This document shows positions 4,578-6,197 of a stretch of DNA of 6,197 nt, in pieces. The stretch's first letter is position 1. Each line of letters opens with the position of its first letter. The stretch is from Bacilli bacterium. Lineage in GTDB: Bacteria; Bacillota_I; Bacilli_A; RFN20; UBA1709. The stretch lies in contig JAQUTO010000052.1 of assembly GCA_028694305.1 (NCBI GenBank), forward strand, positions 1 to 6,197. The letters run 5' to 3'. The notes under the pieces are model-generated. The model saw nothing but the letters and a program-made list of their open reading frames with translations, searched no databases and was not told the DNA's origin. A program made the position numbers and the translations under genes.

Positions 4578-5519
4578 ATGATTAAGTTTAATGTTAAAGC
4601 TGAAGAGCAAGGTCAAAGAATAGATAAGTATTTGCGCAAGAAATTGAACAATGCTCCTTTGAGTTTGCTTTATAAACTTTTTAGAAAGAAAGATATCAAG
4701 GTTAATGCTAAAAGAGTAGCAGGGGAGTATTTAGTTCAAGAGAACGACTTAATTGAAGTCTACTTAAGCCCTGAATATCTAGAAAAATATATGGAAGAAA
4801 AACCAGTTAAGAAATTGGTCAAATCTTTTAGAGTAGTCTATGAAGATCAACATTTATTGATTGTTGATAAACCAGCTGGATTAAGTATCCACGCTGATGA
4901 ACATGAAGCCACCAACACCTTGGCTAATCAAGTCCTTTCTTATTGTAAAGATAAGGGTGATTCCAGCGTTGTCGCACCAGCCCATCGTTTAGATCGCAAT
5001 ACCTCGGGTTTAGTTATCTTTGGTAAGGATATGGAGACACTCCATGAATTGCAAAATATTTTCAAATTTAGAGAAGGCCTACACAAATATTATCAAGCCT
5101 TATGCTTTAATGAGTTAAAGGCGCCTTTAGAAATCAACGCTCCTTTACTCAAAAATGAATCATTGAAACTCGTTAGAGTTGACCCAAATGGATTGCCAGC
5201 AAAAACCCTAGTTATACCGGTCTTAACTAATAGTGAATATTCCTTAGTTGAAGCTGAGCTATTAACTGGAAGAACCCACCAAATTCGGGTACATTTAGCA
5301 TTTTCCGGTTATCCAATTGTCGGTGATCAAAAGTATGGTGATTTTGCAAAAAATAAGACCTTTGCAAAAGAATATAAAATGCGTTACCAGTTTTTGCACG
5401 CTTACAAGCTAGTTTTTGGTCAACTTTCTGGTGTTCTTTCCTATATGTCAAATCGTGAAATTGTAGCGGAATTGCCCTACACTAAGCAAAAAATAGTAGA
5501 TAAAATCTTCCACAAGTAA
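4578..5519 (+). CDS. RluA-family RNA pseudouridine synthase (RluC/RluD-like)
   Basis: This 313-residue enzyme isomerises uridine to pseudouridine in rRNA or tRNA. An N-terminal S4 RNA-binding domain (about 12-63: RIDKYLRKKLNNAPLSLLYK, then RKKDIKVNAKRV) precedes the synthase domain. That domain starts at VVYEDQHLLIVDKPAGLSIH (86-105). The catalytic motif HRLDRNTSGLVIFGK (136-150) contains the invariant nucleophile Asp139. RTHQIRVHL (232-240) and GYPIVGDQKYG (244-254) are the later conserved blocks. S4 plus this domain order suggests a large-subunit rRNA enzyme of the RluC/RluD kind; the exact uridine cannot be told from sequence. The Shine-Dalgarno AAGGAG overlaps the stop codon of the upstream alkD-like gene and is only 4 nt from the ATG, consistent with coupled translation. 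No terminator is seen after it. Confidence 0.93.
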   Translation: MIKFNVKAEEQGQRIDKYLRKKLNNAPLSLLYKLFRKKDIKVNAKRVAGEYLVQENDLIEVYLSPEYLEKYMEEKPVKKLVKSFRVVYEDQHLLIVDKPAGLSIHADEHEATNTLANQVLSYCKDKGDSSVVAPAHRLDRNTSGLVIFGKDMETLHELQNIFKFREGLHKYYQALCFNELKAPLEINAPLLKNESLKLVRVDPNGLPAKTLVIPVLTNSEYSLVEAELLTGRTHQIRVHLAFSGYPIVGDQKYGDFAKNKTFAKEYKMRYQFLHAYKLVFGQLSGVLSYMSNREIVAELPYTKQKIVDKIFHK

Positions 5520-5525
5520 AAAATA

Positions 5526-5534
5526 TGTTATAAT
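5526..5534 (+). promoter_or_regulatory. Extended -10 promoter of the CvpA-like gene
   Basis: TGT plus a perfect TATAAT (5529-5534) lies 21 nt before the ATG. The surrounding 14 bases (5524-5537) are identical to those at 422-435 in the S1-pgi promoter. There is no clear -35. Transcription would start near 5541, leaving a very short leader with the AAGGTGG site close to its 5' end. Confidence 0.6.
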
Positions 5535-5555
5535 AACTTGAAGGTGGATTAAAGA

Positions 5556-6134
5556 ATGTTTGATTGGCTACTTGTCGAAGGTATGGTAATTCTCATTATT
5601 GTCACTACCATCATTCGTAATATTTATTCGACCCCAAAACACCAAATTCCGTTCACAACTGCTTGTGTGGCAGCGGCTGTTTTGAGTTATTTTTTAGTTA
5701 TCAAAAACTTCTTAGGTTACTTTGATTTCTTTGAAAAGTATCTAGGATTAAGCACAATTTATGAAAAACTTGGGCCTGCATTTTTAAGAGATGGAATGCA
5801 AGGCTTTTATGTTTTCTTAATGATTGCAATTACGGCTATTGTTTTATTCATTATTTTTTATATCTTAGTTAGACTGGCTTTTATTCCTTCACTCAAGAAG
5901 TATCAACAAGACCCAGAGTACACTTTGGCTTTTCCTACTTGGATGAGTATTGCTTTTGGAATTATTAAAGCTGTGATCTTTGTGATTTTATATTTAGTGG
6001 CTTTGGACTTATTCTTACCTGCCACAAGTATGACATTGTCTTCATCATGGCTCTTTAAAGTCTTTACTGAGAATGATGTTATCGCTAAAGCAATTATGGA
6101 TTTCGCCACTGCTAATGTTGGCGTTCCATTTTAA
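5556..6134 (+). CDS. CvpA-like integral membrane protein (four predicted helices)
   Basis: The 192-residue protein is strongly hydrophobic with four likely membrane segments at about 4-22, 31-52, 82-110 and 130-154, and no cleavable signal peptide. The last segment and what follows (PTWMSIAFGIIKAVIFVILY, then LPATSMTLSSSWLFKVF) resemble the end of CvpA-family proteins: a G-x-x-K helix, then a Pro and a Ser-x-Leu near the C-terminus. The overall size and four-helix layout also fit. CvpA proteins are inner-membrane proteins linked to colicin V export and envelope homeostasis, without a settled biochemical role. The N-terminal half is less typical, so the family call is moderate. The ATG at 5556 has AAGGTGG upstream, and the stop is 16 nt before the next gene, suggesting an operon with it. 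Confidence 0.65.
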   Translation: MFDWLLVEGMVILIIVTTIIRNIYSTPKHQIPFTTACVAAAVLSYFLVIKNFLGYFDFFEKYLGLSTIYEKLGPAFLRDGMQGFYVFLMIAITAIVLFIIFYILVRLAFIPSLKKYQQDPEYTLAFPTWMSIAFGIIKAVIFVILYLVALDLFLPATSMTLSSSWLFKVFTENDVIAKAIMDFATANVGVPF

Positions 6135-6150
6135 AGGAGGGAACTGAACT

Positions 6151-6197
6151 ATGAATAAATATGATGAACTGGCTCTCCTCTTTGAAGCGGTGAATGG
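6151..6197 (+). CDS. Start of an unidentified gene (partial)
   Basis: ATG 6151 is preceded by a full AAAGGAGG (6133-6140) at 10-nt spacing, the strongest Shine-Dalgarno sequence in the window. The visible product begins MNKYDELALLFEAVN and then runs off the edge. I do not recognise it from 15 residues. CvpA-family genes in Bacillota are often followed by mutS2, but this N-terminus does not show the usual L-E-F segment, so I do not assign it. Close spacing suggests cotranscription with the CvpA-like gene. Confidence 0.7.
   Translation, partial: MNKYDELALLFEAVN

Noticed and set aside
5227..5451. A 74-codon minus-strand ORF inside the pseudouridine synthase gene
   Set aside because: It lies fully antisense to conserved RluA motifs and lacks an RBS and any known domain.
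5513..5540. A terminator hairpin between the pseudouridine synthase and CvpA-like genes
   Set aside because: CAAGT and ACTTG can pair but the stem is only 5 bp and no T-run follows; the sequence is better explained as the promoter.

Overview
The window is a low-GC, densely packed bacterial chromosome segment. The features that suggest a lineage are strong AAAGGAG-type ribosome binding sites, TATAAT promoters often with a TGn extension, TAA used as the only visible stop codon, TGG for tryptophan, a tRNA with an encoded CCA end, and an S1-domain protein next to glucose-6-phosphate isomerase. Together they suggest a Bacillota/Bacilli relative (Erysipelotrichia- or Acholeplasma/RF39-like). That placement is inference only, since no rRNA or species marker is present.

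Layout. Positions 1-114 hold the 3' end of an alpha/beta-hydrolase-like gene. It converges through a shared hairpin terminator on a minus-strand gene (125-400) for a small NifU-C/Nfu Fe-S protein. A perfect 23-bp inverted repeat (419-441) containing an extended -10 box separates this gene from the divergent plus-strand ORF 462-2108. That ORF is unusual: an S1 RNA-binding domain of the YugI/CvfD type is in frame, with no stop codon, with a complete glucose-6-phosphate isomerase (Pgi). Pgi keeps its own strong RBS and ATG at 837. After a terminator comes tRNA-Ser(GGA) at 2183-2273 with a near-consensus promoter.

From 2318 to 3758, on the minus strand, lies a two-gene AbiE-type toxin-antitoxin cassette. 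The AbiEi-like antitoxin is upstream and overlaps the AbiEii-like nucleotidyltransferase toxin by 32 nt. The toxin gene runs convergently into the tRNA-Ser gene and shares a bidirectional terminator with it. Divergent from the antitoxin is an AlkD-type DNA alkylation repair gene (3859-4569), apparently leaderless, followed 8 nt later by an RluA-family pseudouridine synthase (4578-5519). A four-helix CvpA-like membrane protein (5556-6134) follows with its own extended -10 promoter, then the start of an unidentified gene at 6151 that runs off the window.

Most genes are housekeeping: Fe-S assembly, glycolysis, tRNA, DNA repair and rRNA modification. The AbiE pair is the accessory element, probably acquired between tRNA-Ser and the alkD-like gene. 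The two observations most worth following are the S1-Pgi read-through ORF with an internal start, and the placement of a nucleotidyltransferase toxin against a serine tRNA gene, given that some related toxins modify serine tRNA. I found no CRISPR array, insertion sequence, integrase or riboswitch, and no gene-free stretch over 300 bases.
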